Shown: piece after piece, positions 34,401 through 48,800 of the stretch
How positions within the stretch are numbered: position 1 is the stretch's first letter
How the letters are laid out: each line of letters begins with the position of its first letter
Assembly (NCBI GenBank): GCA_009193035.1
Contig: SWDT01000200.1
Coordinates: 1-64,000, forward strand
Reading direction: 5' to 3'
DNA: 64,000 bases
DNA from: Halicephalobus mephisto
Taxonomy: Eukaryota > Nematoda > Chromadorea > Rhabditida > Panagrolaimidae
The notes under the pieces: model-generated
Told to the model about the DNA's origin: nothing
What the model saw: the letters and a program-made list of their open reading frames with translations, nothing else
The model's database searches: none
Made by a program: the position numbers and the translations under genes

Positions 34401-37400
34401 CTCCTTCCCCCAAGAAGTCGTCCAAAGCATTCACTGTCGATGAAGCCATTGATGGAGTTAATTCCAGCGGCACTCCACTCAGAAGGTCTACGCCTTTTCG
34501 GCACCACGAATTGGCCTGAAAGAAATTTGTAAATAACAACTAGGACTAATCAAATGTGCTAGAAGCACTCGAAAGACAAAAGACTGCGCAGGATCCCAAA
34601 AAGGATAGAACAAGAACAATTCAAGACAGCTCTTGGTCGCTGACCGACAAGTCCTCTTCGCAAATGGACAAAAATGGATCCACCACGCTTTTCCCACGAT
34701 TCATAATTTTAAATTAAGTTCTATGATGAAAGTACAAATTGGACAATTGAGAGATCATTCGGTAACCTGACGAGTTTTGTTTACCCGCATTCTCAAAAAT
34801 TATCGAGTTTTCAAAAGCCAGCTCTCAATCTCCAAAGTCAGTTTTTAAAGATGGCAAACCCGCAAATATCAAAAAGCATCTATTTTCAATTTTAAACATG
34901 TTGGTGAAAACCGGGTTTTCAGGAAGAGGAAGGAATCAAAATTAATCTAGCTCAAAATGAGGATCAAAGTTTGTTAATCTATTACACTTGAGCTTCCGAT
35001 CGGTCCAAACTGGTCCTGCAGAAACAAAAATCAATTGGCCAGTCAGAAGTGAAGCTAGATCCTTAACTTTGGAAACCACTTGAAAACTCAAAATCGGAAA
35101 CCATTCCGCGGCTTTGAACCACTGGATTTGTACAAGACAAATCGATGGCGAAACCTTTTCCTGATCGGTCCGAGAACAATTGTTCGCGCATTTCGAGTTT
35201 CCAAGAATCGGGCTCAAGATGGATCGAGAGCCAGCAGTCAAGGTCATCCTCTAAGGACCCGATTGCTTTGCCATTTTCATAATCCAAACAAACCGGCTAT
35301 CTGTCATAAAGCAAAAAATACAATGGCCGGCTATCTCGTGTCAATTGACCGTAAAATTGGAAACTGTCGCGTGCCAGCTTGAAACCAATTGACAGACCCG
35401 TCGGTCAGATCAAAGGAGACTAGGGAAAGTACAAACCTGAGCAATCTGGTCATGCATGTTCCTGGACAGCAGCAAAACCTGTGTCCTTCTGTCGAGAGCC
35501 GAAGTCAGGGCATCAGCCATCCTCGAAAGCTCCTCGCACTTTGGAAGCAGACTGTCGGACAACTCCACATCTTGGATGGCGATCAATTCCTCTCCTTTCT
35601 CCCTCAGAGTTCTAGCCATCTGGACATCGCCCTGTAATCAAGCAGTGATTAAACATCAGGACAAAATGAACAAACCATAGCGTTAACAGCGTATTCCTCG
35701 TGTTCAGCAGCGAGTTCTTCTGCTCTCTTAACGGAATCTCCCACGTCTCTGTGTTCTTCGAGATAGATCATGTGCTTAGCGAAGCACGATTGAAGCTGAA
35801 ATACTTCATTCTTAATCAAAAGACAAACCGGAAGAACCTTTAACTCCATTTTTTAGATTTACAATAGACAGAAAATAACGAGAAGATATTTTTGTCCGGG
35901 ACTCGAGGTTTTCAAATGAGTTCAAGTGCATTTGCAAAGAATCCCGAAAAACATACCAACGACGTTAAGTTGTCAAAAGCACATTCCAACACTCTTCACG
36001 GTAGTTCTTTAAACTACAGTTTGTGCACAATCGTCATTCATTAGCATCCAATAATAACAGCAATTATACAAAGACCAGGAATAGACGAGGAACAACTGCC
36101 ACCCAAAAGCCTTTTGAATTTCGGAGCGCAGGGAAATTTGAACAAAGTTGGCTGAGCGGCTTGGCCAAGTGAGCTCATTGCTAACCGCCTCACTTGTCTG
36201 TCGAGACTTTTTTTAGTCGCACTTTTATTCCGCGTTATTCGCTCACATCCTACCGCATATATATACTTTTAATCATAGCATGACCATAGCGTGAAATTGT
36301 CTGTTTGGATATGAAATTCTATAACTTTGCTCGAATTTTAGATTTTGAAACGGGTTATTTCGTTTTTTAAAAAATGCAACTGGCTGTCTATGGATTTCGT
36401 CAACGGCAGAGAGTTGTGGAGGAGGCTGGCATCGCCTACGAGTTAAATGTCATCCTGGACAAATTGGCATTAGGAAAACCGACAGAACCGGTCTTAAAGA
36501 ATTGCCATCGACCAGGAACTACGTCACCAAATGAAGAGACTGTAGAAGACATCGATGAATCTCAATTTGACAAAGACGACAATATTTACATTAAGTATCT
36601 AGAGAGTCTTTGCCCAAAAGAATGGAAAGAACAAGATCACTATCGTGTATTAGGACTCTCAAAGTTGAGATATAAAGCTACTGCTGGACAAATCAAAACT
36701 GCCTGTGGGTTTACTCTATTTCTCACATTATCCTTACACTTGTGCATTTCAGATAGACAGAAAGTGCTCAGATATCATCCTGACAAGGGAAAATACCGAG
36801 AGGAACTCGGATCAAAAGGCAATGACATGTTCGCATGTATTCAAAAGGCCTATGAGTTAATGTGTGAGGAAGACAAACGAAGATCCTATGATTCTGTCGA
36901 CAAGGATTTCGATGAGTCCATTCCTGATGCTTCTTCTGTGAACCAAGAAAACTTCTTCACTGTTCTAGGTCCCGTCTTTGAGAGAAATGCTCGGTAGAAA
37001 TTCACTTTCCTCGTTGAAATCATTGATAAATTTTCAGGTTTTCTAAAGTTGAACCTGCTCCTCTGCTTGGTGACATATCCTCCGATCGTCATCATGTTGA
37101 AGATTTTTATGACTTCTGGTTCTCCTTCCCATCATGGAGAGAATTCAGTTATCTTGACGCCGAAGACAAATCCAAAGGAGAAGACCGTTATGAACGACGA
37201 GAGATTGAGAAGCAGAATAAAGCAGAGCGAGAAAAACTTCGGAAAGCTGATGTCAAGAGAATAAATACACTCATCCAACTAGCCTATGACAAGGACCCAA
37301 GAATCGTCATTTTCAAGAAACAGGACAAAGAGAAGAAAGAACGAGAAAAGGAAAGAAGACGGCTAGAAAAACTAAAGAAAGAAGAGGAACGGAAAGCAGC

Positions 37401-40400
37401 CGAGGCGGAGGAAGAGAAACGCCGGCAAGAGGAACTCGAAAAGGAAAAAGAGGCCAAGCGACGAGAAAAACAGGTAAGTTTCGTCTGAAGTTGTTTGTGA
37501 TTATTCGGACAAATTGTAGATCCGTCAAGAAGAGAGAAAGATCACTGCAGCAAAACAAAATAGATTACGAGACTTGTCAAGTGCTGCCAATCATTGGACT
37601 GAGGACCCAGGCCAAAAGTTGCCCATCATGGAACATATTGAACGAATTTGCTTAGCCGCGACAAATGAACAGCTGGACGAAGTCGCTGACAAGCTAGAGA
37701 AATTGACACTTTATGAAGATGTTCTCGATCTGCTATCTAACACGGTGAGTTCAAAAATACAACGAACACCCTCATTGTGAATCTTCAGGCAAAGAAAGAA
37801 GTTACTCAAGTTCAGAGCACAAAGAAGGACCAGTCTGGCAAGAAAGAGAAGGAGTCAAATTGGACGGATGACGAGAATGCTCTGTTGGTGAAAGCTGCCA
37901 ATGTGTTCCCTGCTGGAACAAACCGAAGATGGTTCCAAGTTGCCCAGTACATCAATGACCACAATCGCGATCGACCACCAAAAACGGAAAAAGAAGTTAT
38001 CAAACAAGCCAAGCTCCGATCCGCTCAGATGTCAGCCCCTAGTTCCGTAGCGGCGAAGGAACAGAAAAAGTTTGCTCCATCAGTAACGCTAGGACAACCG
38101 GGATCGTCAACAGATGACTGGACTGTCGAAGAGCAAATGAAATTCGAAAATGCACTGAAAGAAATCCCGGCGACCGATCCAAAGAGATGGGAAAAGATTG
38201 GGGAGGCTACAGGCAAGACCAAGAAAGAATGCGTCCAACGGTACAAAAAAATCGTGGAAATGCTAAAAGCCAAGAAGGCTTCAGGATGAGTTCATGTCTT
38301 GATTGATAGACATTGTTGAGTTTTATAAAAGAATTGATGGGACCGGACAAGCGAAATCAGGTGCAAAATGAACCGAGTCAGTCGGTTGACAAGGTTTGAG
38401 AAATTGGCGTTTTACAATTTACTAATGGAGGATTCGAGTGTCCTCATTAGCATTAATATGAGCGCGACTGCCAAATTCGGACAAAACTAGCCATAAACAG
38501 CCAACTGCGGGGTAGCGATAACTCATACATATTTCCGACAGGGATCTAAATTACAGCTCCATGCCACTCGAGGTCTTGTGAACATAAAGCTACAGTCTAT
38601 AGTACTCACCATTTTATAGAACCTCTTCTTGAATTTAACTTTTAGATTCTTTTGGAGAGAATTGGGAAAAAGAAACTCTCGCGGCATTCTCACAAGGTAT
38701 GAATAAAACAGCTGGTCAGTTTTACGAGAACGGTCTGCTTTTTCTCTTTTTGGAGAAGCTGATAAGAAAGTTCTGCGAACGACAGCAAGAACACACAAAG
38801 CGGTTTAGATTGTAAGAGCATCATTACTCAGGAAACCAACTAGTTACTCCAAGGGTCAAGAAGGTTTTCCAAGAAAGTTGACCGAGAGGATTAGTTTGGA
38901 TCACTACTTTCTGCCAGAAGAACTGAATTTTGGCATAAATACTGTTTTGATAAGTCTATTTGGAAAACAGCTTTTGTGATAAGAACAGGGATTTGACTCA
39001 CGACTTTACACTTCAACAAAATCCATCAAATGACTTTACTCAGACTGGACAAGGACCAATAAAGCAGCGGCAAGATCAAAAACTTTATTTTCACACTTGG
39101 TGATAGTGGACACATAAGGAAAAGCATTTTCAACTTGCTCTAAATAGCAAGACTGCAGCCGTCCCTCTCCAGACCAAAGTTTGGTCAGAGTCGAGTCTCT
39201 ATCTTGATCCCAAAGTTGCTTTCCAAATATTATTCAAGATGAGTAAACGATTCACTCAAGTCCAAGTCCGGAAAGTGCTTTGTTGATATTTTCGTCTTTC
39301 CGAAACAAAATCGGGATTCCAAACATTGGCTCGTGGTGTTTTGGAATTTCAAGTTCAATAACAAAAAGTTTGATATTTTCAAAACTGTTTTTTGTTCCAT
39401 CCTCCCACGGTTTGTTTTTCCAAAGACAAGAATCAATAAACTAGTCTTCAGAATCCCGGACGTGCATTAAGTCCTTTGTCCACTCAATTGATAAGAGAAA
39501 TAATACGTGAGAACAAAGGAAATAAATAGAAATGACCAAAAAAGTACTTTTGGAAAAATAAATCAAATTTTCCGACATAGGTGTCGAATAAAACGGACAG
39601 AAACTCGAAACTTCGCAAAACCACGGGAGATTAGATTTCAAAAAAATGATCAAAGACAAGTGTGATGAAGAAAGTGTTGTTGGGGACTAGTAATAGTAGG
39701 AAATAAGAACCCACCTTCCTGAAGCTCTCCTCGAATCTCCTCAGCTGAAGGCAGTTGGTCAGCCTCTGGCGGTGTCTGGCCCAGAAGGCGTCGAAGCTCT
39801 TCTCTGTGTCCTCCAGCTGGACCAACATCCTCTCAATGGCGGTGACGTTGTGGAGTCTGGTGGGGGAGAGCAACTCAGAATCCGGCTTCTGTTCCAACTG
39901 CCTGACCTGTCTCAGCAAGGAGAGTCCTTTTCTGATCGAAATTCGGAAATCTTCCTAAAAACCAAAATTGATAAACAGAAACAAGTTCAGGATCAGGAAT
40001 CTCGAAAATTCCAAGGGGATTGTTTTCGAAGATCGCAATTAGCGACCGAGCCGGTTCGATCGAGTCTGTTCCAATAAGGAAAGCAGCCTGAACGAAATCG
40101 AGTTCTATTCAAATGTCAATTTTCTCGACCAAAGGTCTGTTTACGGATCGATCCAGCAAACTGTGACGTTAGCTTTGACAATTCCGAATAACAGAAATCC
40201 GGAATGAACTTTCCAAGTCAATGCCCCAAAATTGGAGCACGAACAAATGACCCCACTTACACCCCTTTGATTAATATCCAAAACTCACTTTGATCGCATC
40301 GTGTTCTGCCGTCTGAGCTTCCAGAATGCGTTCAGTAGTCTCGACGTCGTTGGGGAGCTCTGTCTCCCTCAGGCAGCGGCCAAATTCACTCAAGGACTCG

Positions 40401-43400
40401 GCAATGACCGCTGCCGAAGACTTCATCCTTTCAATGTCCTGAAAAGTGGATTATCACAATTGAATAGACACCCATTCCCTTCGAATATTTAACTAGAGTG
40501 AATAGTAAGATTCCTCGTGTCCAGTTTGAAACCAGCCTTTGGAATTCCACTGGGCTTCAAAAGAGTTGACCGAACAGCATCGAAAAGCTACAAATGAGCT
40601 CTCAAGACTCGGAAGTGGCTCGCAAGTGACCACTAAAGCGCCTCATAGCAAAAGTGATTTGTTCCTGACGAGTGGGATGATTTGGCTCTGTTTCAACATT
40701 GCCAGCGGATCAAGTCAGGTGTTTGTCGAGACTCTAATCATAAATCCTCGGAGAGACAATTGGAAATGATTTATCCGAGCAAAATATGCTCAAGTTACTA
40801 CCATTACCTGAGTCTCCTGAGTCATCTCATCGGACTTGAAGTAGCACAGTGACAGGTCCGTAATCTGGGTGGGAAATCTCGGCAGTCGGCAGAGTCTTCT
40901 GTGGGAGAATTCCTTATGTCCAGCCATGTTGAGTTTCTAAAATCGCCGGAAGGAAATGAGCGACTGTCAAATTATGAAAGCTGTCAAGTGGACATGACAA
41001 TCTACTTGTTGGGAGCAATAAAAACAAACAAGATCTGACCACACAGGAAACGCGATCAAACAACGAGAGCACTTCACCAGGCACTGTTGTCAAGTGTCTC
41101 ATTCCGGAATAAAACGCTTTGATTTCTCGCCTCCGGAACGCGGAAAGCAATAGAATGAAAACCTCTCAAATTTCAATAACTTCCGATTGCAAAGACATGG
41201 ATCTTTCCGATTTTCCTAATCTCAACTGGAACTAGCGAGGAAATTGTTTTTCCACGGTCAGAAATTCTATGAACGTCCAGTCATGACCGCGGATTATTTC
41301 TGGATTAGCCTTCTCCGAGGCAGTCTCCATTGTGCAGGAAAGAAACATCTACAAGTCTTCCAAATGCCCCAATATTGGAAATTCAACAAACCATTCTGTG
41401 CTGGACCCATTCGAGGTGATTGTACTTCAGGTCCCCACCAACATCCATGGTCAACGAGTCTCCGCCGATAAAGTGCCGTAATTCCACAGAGCTTTGGCAG
41501 ACAACAACCTGCAATTTTTCCTTGTTAGAAACTGAGTTTAAAAATCAAAAGGGTTCAAGAGGGAATGAAAGTGTGATGTTGATGGATTGAGGGCTTGAGG
41601 GCTTGAACTCGGGCTTTCAAGCTCCATTCAAAAACAGGTGATCCATCTTGTTCGTGCACCACCTCAATCTCCGGTGGATTTCAAAAATATTTAGAAATTA
41701 AGTTAAATTTGATAAACACGAAACCGATCGATGGCAAAGGAAAATTAATTCAGCTGTCTACCAAGAACATTCGTTCAACTTTTTACAAAGCCAATCATTT
41801 ATCAATTGGACTGATTGGCTTGTTCATCTGTTCAGGAAGAACATTCCTAGTCCCTCGTTAAGCATAACCTAGTTTGAGGCCAGTTGTCCTGAAGACACAT
41901 GTGATTTGTTTCGCGCAACAAGGACGCGTTCAAGGTCATCCAAAAAACAGCTAAACGGCCACTTTTCAAAGTTCAAAAGACTCACCTTGAATTTCCCGTT
42001 CTCAGCAAAGTTCCTGTATCCGACTTCGAGGGCTCTTTGCAGAACGCCCTCTGGCTTCAGCAGGAACACGACTCTGATGGACTCTGGGAAGTAGTTCTAA
42101 AAAGACAAAATGATTATCTTCCAAGGACATTGCCCGAGGCTACAAACGGACAGATTGTGCAATATGGACTAATGGGATTCCCATTAATCTTGCAATGGTC
42201 AATTCCACAGACTCGAGAATCAGATTTGGAAGTCCGTGATTGCCTGCACTTTTTCGTGGAAAAAATGGAATCCACAAAAATTTAATCGAAAAAACGGAAC
42301 ATTTGTGTCAAGTGGATTGAATAATAAATAATTATCCACAACAGTTTTTAAGAAGGTTCCGAATATAAGCCAACGGTCAAGGCTCAAGGGGAAATGTTTA
42401 TTCTCGCTCCAGACCAGCTGGTCACTAGCCGTGTCGACTCCCTTGTTGAAAGCAAATCTTGGGCGACGTTATTAGTTAACCAAAAGATCGGTTTACAAGA
42501 CGAGCAACAACAAGCATCAAAAGGCAAATTTGGTCAATTTACTCGAAAAATCCCCATCAAAACAGAGATACTGGATCGCAGGGAGTCCGACTGCATCCGA
42601 CGTGAAATCAAATAAGCCACTGACCGATTAAACTCTTTTTTTCAAAAAAATAATCCGTGTTCTCGCTTTCGGGGACCCATTGGAGCTTTGAATTGGGAAT
42701 TCATTTACCCTCAACCGAAAAACTAAAAAATTAGTCCTGCAGGCTGTAACTCAAAGAAGGTGGCCAACTCAAGTGCTCTTGTTACAAGATTAACAGGAGA
42801 CAAAGAACAATCCTCAATCTCGCAGTACAATGAAATAAGCTCCATTTATTATTTGCGCATCTTTACAGCTTGATCAAAAAACTAGCCCGTCAGTAAAAGA
42901 ACCATCTATCCAGCATAATTCGCCTTTGAACATGTACAATTTCAAAATCCAGAAATCTTTACTCAAGTGAGAAACAAGAAGCAAACTCTAGCCAATGAGA
43001 GTCGTGGAAGAGGTCTAATTATGCCCGTCTCCAAAACGTGAATCTCTTCCTCCATGTTTGTAACTGCGCAACTAAGAAAGTGTGAAATTTCTGAGACGCA
43101 AAATAAAGAATACACTGGTCGAAACTGTCCCGAACCCTTAGGTCATGGATTGGAAGAGTGGAAATTTTCTGCTGCGTGTTGTCGAGTGTTTCCACAGCCT
43201 TACACCGAAAAGATACTGCTGGTCATTCTCGCGCTGTTCAGCTAATCCCTAATCAAAACAAGGCTTGGCTCACGAAATAAAAAACATTTATGATTTCTTC
43301 TTATTTCGTAATGTCTTTGTGATCCGTGAAGTGTTTTTGTCAAGGGCCAAAGGAAGCAATTTCGATTCGTACAAAAATCGGACCAGAGTCGAGCTTGCAA

Positions 43401-45836
43401 AACGATTATGATTTTTCAAATCTACCAAACCAGTTGCAGGTAAAAAATCGAGTCCCTAAATAAAAATCATTTCCCCAAAAGCAAGCGGACAAAACAGTGG
43501 ATAATCTGATTTTAAAGCTTGGGCAGCTGGCATTTCTCTGGTCAGTCCCTCGTTCCTTGTTTGGACATGGAGTCCACCCGGTTGGAATCCCGAGTCAAAA
43601 GTGACAAAGGTTTTGTAAACAACGGCCAGCGGCTTCAACGCGGATTCCAAAGTTAATCCCGTGTTCTATTCACAGAACTCGCTCATTTCGATCAAAGAGA
43701 ACAGGACTGATCTCTAATTCACGAAAAGGAAAACCAACCGTCAAATAAGTGAAGAGAAGCCGAACAGATGACCATTTATCGAGTCTTCGATCAACAATGA
43801 TGACGTAGCCCTTCCTGGAAGAGTGCTCATCCTCCAACGGAGGAACTTGGAGAAGATACCCGACCAGGAGCTGGTACTGCTCAAAGTCGATGTAGGCTCT
43901 GCTGTCAGGGAAGGTCATGATCGGGTGGCCGTCCTTTGTCCTGAGGCCGGAGATGAAGGCAAACCTGGTGACCAGGATGTCCGTCATCTCTTTGACTTTT
44001 AGTTTTTGGCCGTTAACCTCCATCAACCCGTCTGAAAAACAGTAATTAGCCATTTGTTGAAGAAAACGGAATAAAATGGAAAAGATCCCAAATTGCAGAC
44101 CGATGTACTTTCTTTCGTGCTCATCAATCTCGGCCATGTCCGCCGACTGATTCGCTCCCATTTTCATTCCTCCTTCTGCCAATCCTCATTAAAAATACGA
44201 CTGATTTTCGCTCCAAATCAAAAACACATAATGAAACGGGATAATCAGTCCTTTTTGGTCAGCAACAGGAGTTTCGGAAGCAAAAAGCAATAGCAGCAAG
44301 AAGCCCTGTAGCTGCATGCGGAAAGGGAAGACGACGACGCACATGATTGAAAGCGAGCGATTGCAGTCCTCAAGAAGCAAATTGAAACTTTGGCGAGATC
44401 GGATTTCAGCAAAGTAAGGGAATTTAATTTGACAACTGGAACACCGATGGAACAGCTGAGACCAGAAAAAACACGATAATGAAAGCCGAACTGTCTCTAG
44501 ACATTTGGGACAAAGACCTAATTTCAGAAACAAGTCTAAGGTCACAGAAGGCAGGTGTCCCAATCAAGGAATCACCTGGTTGAAGGGCTTTTACCTTTTG
44601 AAATCTGTCGAAATCGCTGCATTTCTTCCTTTGTTAGGAATAAATCCTCTTCTTCATCCTCCAGCGACTCGATATTCTGCCCCAAATGGCTACCTGAACA
44701 AGAATCCAATCCTGAGACATCCGGAGACATGAATGATCAGATCACAAAAAATAAGTTTATAGTCAATTTGGAAGAGAAGCGACTTGAACTTGATTCCGGA
44801 GGCTTGCAAACAGGATTTCAGGACCGGTAGTCCGGAAAACAACAATGGATGGACTTTGAGCGGTAAGTTTCTGGAAATCGGCAACCAGGTGGTGGACAGT
44901 CCGTAAATGTGACCCCGACTGCTCTGACTCAAAGCGCTGTCGGTCGCTGCGGCCAAAAATGGTTGTCCGCTCTCGAACAGCTCGCGCATTTACACGCCAG
45001 CGGTTTTCTCGTCTTTGTTCTGTTTCAAAACATCTTGACCAGTCGAGGATCCTTGAGCCCGAAATTGATCCCGAGGCAGCATCAAGTGACTTTTCACGGC
45101 TAGTTTTCCCAATAAAGTTCATTGTCTGTTGACTGGATTTTCTTGGATCTCTGACGAAATTCTCCATTCTTTGAAAGCTGTTTAAACCCGGAACTCTTAC
45201 TCAAAAAATAAGGAAGAAAAGCGAATTCTCAAGTTGGCAACTTGCCGTAATTCACTCAAAAGCGAGACAATTGGCTATGTCCCTAAGGGAATCGGCGACT
45301 GATCAAAAACCCCCAAACTTGAACATGCATAACAAAACAACAAACAAACCTGAATTGTCTTCTGCCTCGACGGACTCATCGTCACTCAGGTTGTCGGCCA
45401 CCATCCACCCCGTTCCGTAGAGTTGGCAACTAGGCGGAGGAGCTGGCTTATCGATGATGGATTTGACCAAATCCTCGTTCAGCCCAGAAGTAGACTTATA
45501 GCCGGAATCCTGAAGGAAATCTGCGGATTTCAAGACCTTTTGAAGGATCTTCAAGTCAAAATTGAGATCATAATTGAATTTCGGGGTTTCTAGACTTTGA
45601 GATTCCGACTTTGTCATTCTTCTGAAAGAACGCAATGAGGCAAAAGTCAAGGGCCATTGTATCAAGGAAAACCCACTCATCGTCCATTAATCTGTTGGAG
45701 GTGCAATTAGACGTGGAAGCAGTCATGTCGTGTTTGTACACCCCGGGACGATGAAGGGAGTCCACCGAGGGCAGGCTCGGTGGATCCCCCTCGAAGAACG
45801 GGTTCGAGTAAGACGACGTCCTGGTCGATGACGAAC
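28409..45836 (-). CDS. Dbl-family RhoGEF, MCF2L/DBS type (Sec14 - spectrin-like - DH - PH); first exon not found
   Basis: Twenty exons join in phase: 45677-45836, 45350-45621, 44595-44693, 44101-44175, 43739-44031, 41986-42096, 41392-41508, 40808-40936, 40289-40438, 39715-39954, 35676-35795, 35437-35631, 34309-34515, 33719-33943, 32287-32411 (weak acceptor, but the only phase-correct bridge), 31189-31519, 29992-30174, 29396-29944, 28549-29229, 28409-28498. About 1450 aa. An acidic N-terminal region precedes a Sec14 domain ([14 protein letters not shown]-x-[14 protein letters not shown]), spectrin-like helices ([20 protein letters not shown]), a DH domain ([25 protein letters not shown]) and a PH domain ([19 protein letters not shown]). 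The DH-PH cassette exchanges GDP on Rho/Cdc42; Sec14 and PH bind phosphoinositides. The start codon lies upstream of 45.8 kb. One intron encloses DNAJC2. Confidence 0.9.
36340..36341 (+). promoter_or_regulatory. possible trans-splice acceptor of DNAJC2
   Basis: The sequence tcgaattttag ends 32 nt before the DNAJC2 ATG with no donor seen upstream. TATA-like sequence (atatatata) lies at about 36,258-36,266. Either an outron acceptor or a 5' UTR intron end. Confidence 0.35.
36374..38289 (+). CDS. DNAJC2: DNAJC2 / zuotin / MPP11: ribosome-associated J-domain co-chaperone with two SANT domains
   Basis: Five exons in phase: 36374-36704, 36753-36993, 37038-37473, 37520-37744, 37789-38289; 577 aa, against 621 in human. 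Introns are 44-48 nt. The zuotin signature W-K-x-Q-D-H-Y-x-V-L-G-L precedes the J domain, whose H-P-D (in Y-H-P-D-K-G-K) stimulates Hsp70. Next come the W-R-E-F-S-Y-L-D block, a long charged coiled coil that contacts the ribosome, and two SANT/Myb domains ([11 protein letters not shown] and W-T-V-E-E-Q-M-K-F). The family forms the ribosome-associated complex with an Hsp70 on nascent chains; the SANT-bearing animal form also acts at chromatin. The gene lies wholly inside an intron of the MCF2L-like gene on the opposite strand. Confidence 0.95.
38290..39714. other. remainder of the MCF2L-like intron downstream of DNAJC2
   Basis: Non-coding in both strands as far as I can see. It carries the DNAJC2 3' UTR; the first canonical AATAAA on the plus strand is at about 39,060, so the signal used may be non-canonical. 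Confidence 0.4.
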
Positions 45837-48800
45837 CTGCTCCGAAACGAGATCCAGCGAAAGTAAATGCAATGAAAAATATATAACTTTAATCAATCCA
45901 TCACATCAAGTTTTTCTGAAACAACCCTTTTGAATGACTATTTTCTCTCAAAAACCCTTGGCTTTTCAAAACACATCTTGAGATTACAAAACCCGATAAA
46001 CACGCTTCATCAAAAAATGGGCAAAATAAGCCCAACCGGGGATAAAACCGCCGTCAAATGTCAAAGATAAAAGCGAAAACTTGTGGGAATCGGAATAATT
46101 GTCAATGAAGGAATAAGCATGGTTGCTATTTCGACTCTCTGGGGCAGTTGGAACTTGGGGCAGTCATTATTTCGAAACAAGGCAGCTGGATTCGTTTAAC
46201 GGACCTTCATTATCCGGGCACATTAGCGTGTCTCCACCAAGACCAGTGTTTTGGACAAAAAACAACTTTTCACTTCCCATGGAATCTCAAAGGGGCTTAT
46301 TCATTATTTCCTCGAAAGCGAACAATAAATAATCCCTCAAAAGTTATTTCGCGAAGAAATTCCGAAAAAACTCTTTCCAAAAATCAGTTATGAATCAGGC
46401 ATTGGAATCAGAATTACATGTTTGTTCTTGTCACACGAATGGAGATGGAATTTCTCGGACGAAGACAAAAACAAAGACCAGCAAGCCAGAGAGCTCATTC
46501 GGCACACCCGAGCTGAAACGTAGCCCATCCCAATTTCGTAATTTTTTCATTAAACGAGACCTCCAAAAAACAAAACTGGAAATGAGAAGGGACTAGAAGC
46601 CAATCACGGAGAAAGTTGTACACTGTACTATAGGAAGTTATTTTCAGATGCTATTTGAAATGTGAAACGAAATTTGTTAACAGAATTTCCCCGAGTGAAT
46701 GGCTCCCAGATTCCAGAGAGGAGATTTGTCAATGCCATTGGACCTCTGCCAAAATTGTCTCTTTGCCTCCTTCAATTTGGTCTCAAGTGTCGTCAGTTCT
46801 CAAAAAAGAGATATTGCGGGGGGCCAATGCAAATAAAATGAAGTTTCCCCTCCAAGGACAAGCCTTGATAACAAGGAGAGCTTTTCTTGGAGTCCCTCCG
46901 GAGACCGGCAAAACAAGATGCGCTATTATGGGAAACCCCGGCCATGAATTCGACACGCAATATGCTAGAGGACAATAGAAAGTAAAAAACAGACTAAAGT
47001 GGATGCAGAACAGGGCAAATGAACTGTGAATGGAATTCTGTCTGGAGATCCTGCAGTTCCGAAAGCCAAGTACACGAAGGCCATAAAAACCAAAGTCAAG
47101 CGAAACTCGGCGGACATGATGCGACTTCTTTTCCTCGACCGAAATTGTTTCAAAAGAATAAAAAACCAGATATGCTCCCGGAAAGAACTCGCTCCAAATC
47201 CAGAAGCTAATCCTTATTCTCACTACAATAGCATTAATAAAAATTGCAAATTTTTATTAGCTTCTTTTCTTGCGAGAGGACCACGCTGCCATGGGTCTCG
47301 GAAAATTTCTGGGTCTGGTAAATGATGCATTTCGTAATTGGGAGCCGAAAAGCTGAAAGCAAGTTATCGATGGCACGAAATGAACAGTCTGCTCGGGAAA
47401 ACGTAATAAAGTCAAGTTGTGACATTTTTTCGTCGAGAATAAATTTGGAATCTCCATTGTTTGAGGTCAACGAGAAAAGACTCGGTTTCCGGCTGTTTTT
47501 TTCACACCCTTTCTCGGCAGAGTGACCAATCAAGTTATCCGGGTTTGCAGTCTCAGGAAATGAAGCTGCAAACGGGAAACGCAGATTCACACCAGGGAAG
47601 GGCAGACTGACCAATTGAATTACTTGGCCCTCCTGCAGAGACTGTCAATAGCCCAAGGAAAGAGAAATGAACCTTGAACTGGACGGCATCCAGGATTCCA
47701 CCGTGCACTTTTGCAGAAGCCAAAGGCAATTGTGAAATATGCAAAGTGAAAGATGTCGGGAATTAGTCAGAAACGGAAGCTTAGCCTTCGCGCATCCACT
47801 TGGATCCTTCATCCAGAAGGCCGTTAATTGCTGAGACAACTACTTGTGTCTTCGCCGACTGGTAAAGCGGAAAATCGCGCGTTCGCTGAAAATGGAAGAG
47901 CAGCAGTTATTTTTGGGACAAATTGCTCACTTCCCCGTGAATACTACAAGTCCACTAATGGCCAGATATCAACATCGAACGACAGTGGATAAGGTTCTGA
48001 AAGAAAGTTTTATCCTTTGGTTTGAAGACTGAAATATGATTCCGAAATTTCTCAAAAAAGGAAATTCAGAAAAATGTCTGTCTGTGTAAGCCCTTCTGCA
48101 AATTTCTAGATTCAGCAAATAAACTTTCACATGGGCCAGGGAAACTTAATAGGAAATGAAGTAATTGTGGAAAAATTATTCATGGATTTAGTGACGAACA
48201 CGGATATCGAGTAGTTTTCATGGAGAAGGCAGTGGAAAAAGAATTGGAAAGCGTTTTGCCAGAAGGAACAAATGGACAAAGTTTGAGGGCGTTGGACGGC
48301 ACATGGCGGACAAATTTTCTGCCTTTAGAGCCCCAGGACAAAAAACGCCACATCGACTGCGCAGATGCTGGAGCGAGCCATTGGCCAGAGACAAAGGGCC
48401 TTTGAATTCCAGGGCTTGTTTTTCCCTCCGAAGGAGGTAAAACTGCCCTCTTCAAAGTTTGAGAAGGGGATTATGGAGAAGCGAGTTGGAAAGATTAGTT
48501 GGAGAACACTTATCATTTCATAAGCCAGATGGATGTACATGACGGCCCGTGTTCTTGCCCGACCGTAATCAGCCTAGTACACATTTCAGTGAGTCCGTTT
48601 TCCGATGAATGATTGTTTATGGCATCAAAAAACAGAAACAATTCTAAAAAAGAAATGGGATTATATTCACTCGGAAAACGGAATCAACAAATTGTCCCAG
48701 AATTGTTTTAAATGTCCAAGATCCAGAAATCCACCCAAAAGACAGGGAAAGCTCAAAAATGAATGAATCCCAAGAGTCCACTTTACATCAAAGAAATATC

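Noticed and set aside
46123..48540. many ORFs of 60-146 codons on both strands
   Set aside because: Mutually overlapping, composition like non-coding sequence, no motifs. The missing first RhoGEF exon is expected here but no candidate could be fixed by phase.
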